From NCBI GenBank assembly GCA_963835735.1, contig CAWIGP010000004.1, positions 116,479 through 180,478 on the forward strand: 64,000 nucleotides of DNA, given 5' to 3'. Made by a program: the position numbers and the translations under genes. Positions 63,661 through 64,000 of this stretch are shown here, piece after piece (within the stretch, counting starts at the first letter, position 1; each line of letters opens with the position of its first letter). Source of the DNA: DASQMT01 sp963835735 (lineage in GTDB: Bacteria > Actinomycetota > Thermoleophilia > Solirubrobacterales > Solirubrobacteraceae). The notes under the pieces were generated by a model that was given only the letters and a program-made list of their open reading frames with translations, was not told the origin of the DNA and made no database searches.

Positions 63661-64000
63661 TCGTCGTGACCGAGTTCCGGGCCGTCAGCTCGATGATCCG
63701 CTCGAAGCGGCGTGCGGCGACTTGGCGCCGGTGCTCGCGCCGACGATCGACCGCGCGAGTCGCCGTCCTGAGGGCCTCAGCCGAGCCGGCCACGTGTGAG
63801 TCCTTGACAGCGTCGTCCCAGAACCTCTGGTCCTTTGCTGACACGTCGTCGAACGGGTCGAAGCTCGGGTCGTAGACAGCGTTCGGCCAGAGCCAGGCGA
63901 TAACCCGGACGCCAGCCTTCGAGCCCAGCAGTTCAGCGTCGTCACGCACTTCGTCGTCCGACGGCTGCATCCGATCGAGGTAGGCGACCTCGTCGGAACC
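63656..64000 (-). CDS. Hypothetical protein, 5' end beyond window
   Basis: The frame is open to the right edge: GSDEVAYLDR precedes an internal ATG at 63970, followed by MQPSDDEVRDDAELLGSKAG, VRVIAWLWPNAVYDPSFDPF, DDVSAKDQRFWDDAVKDSHV and ARRFERIIELTARNSVTTT. The upstream residues look coding, so the start is probably outside. No family recognised. The stop overlaps the open frame of the DUF7662-like gene. Confidence 0.5.
   Translation of the reverse strand, partial: GSDEVAYLDRMQPSDDEVRDDAELLGSKAGVRVIAWLWPNAVYDPSFDPFDDVSAKDQRFWDDAVKDSHVAGSAEALRTATRAVDRRREHRRQVAARRFERIIELTARNSVTTT

Overview
The window is very GC-rich, densely packed DNA. It most resembles a deep-branching actinobacterium of the Solirubrobacterales/Thermoleophilia type (for example Conexibacter, Solirubrobacter or Baekduia). 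That assignment is an inference from base composition, an actinobacterial GuaB3-type IMP dehydrogenase, leaderless GTG starts, many 4-nt ATGA/GTGA gene overlaps, a c-di-AMP riboswitch ahead of a cell-wall hydrolase, and large secreted DUF4082/fibronectin proteins. No rRNA, tRNA or CRISPR array was recognised.

Layout. 1-14.3 kb: a surface-polysaccharide and secreted-protein region. On the minus strand it carries an asparagine synthetase cut by the left edge, a TolB-like propeller, an MFS permease, a lipoprotein and a very large DUF4082/FN3 protein. On the plus strand it carries a LuxR-type regulator, an NAD-sugar epimerase, a DegT aminotransferase, an initiating sugar-phosphate transferase and a glycosyltransferase. 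Nearly every gene here is broken by several small indels, and so are the essential glmS and glmM next door. Sequencing error is therefore more likely than decay. 14.2-18.8 kb: rplM-rpsI-glmM-glmS, coupling ribosome assembly with amino-sugar supply; S9 has a long acidic N-terminal extension. 18.8-25.5 kb: envelope and secreted functions, namely a c-di-AMP riboswitch with an M23 peptidase, a LamG protein, two coupled ferritin-like proteins, an L,D-transpeptidase and a repeat-rich protein.

25.5-38.3 kb: housekeeping runs on the minus strand. These are guaB3-guaA; HU-pyrF-lysM-dacA-pfkB; and murI-rph-rdgB-CDF transporter. Within them sits a plus-strand gene whose product begins with an LQR-(A/V)GNRA motif of the kind seen on cargo-like proteins of extracellular contractile injection systems (eCIS). 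38.3-49.9 kb: a Flp-pilin-like peptide, a GT4 glycosyltransferase, two coupled zinc-ribbon proteins, a histone-deacetylase-family hydrolase and L-aspartate oxidase divergently expressed from what looks like one symmetric leaderless promoter, a possible structured leader with a Cys/His protein, hyuA-hyuB-oxidoreductase and a DUF1802 protein. 49.9-53.1 kb: a second, 1075-residue LQR-AGNRAV protein with Cys-rich modules and an OmpA-like domain.

53.4-64 kb: an accessory region with lower coding density. It holds a secreted protein, two small divergent genes around a palindromic operator, a broken YaaC-like gene, a degenerate and a near-complete IS1182-type element, an IS3-type element with clear ends and a GGGA target duplication, a PrpF-family remnant, and a DUF7662-type gene containing a perfect 44-bp palindrome.
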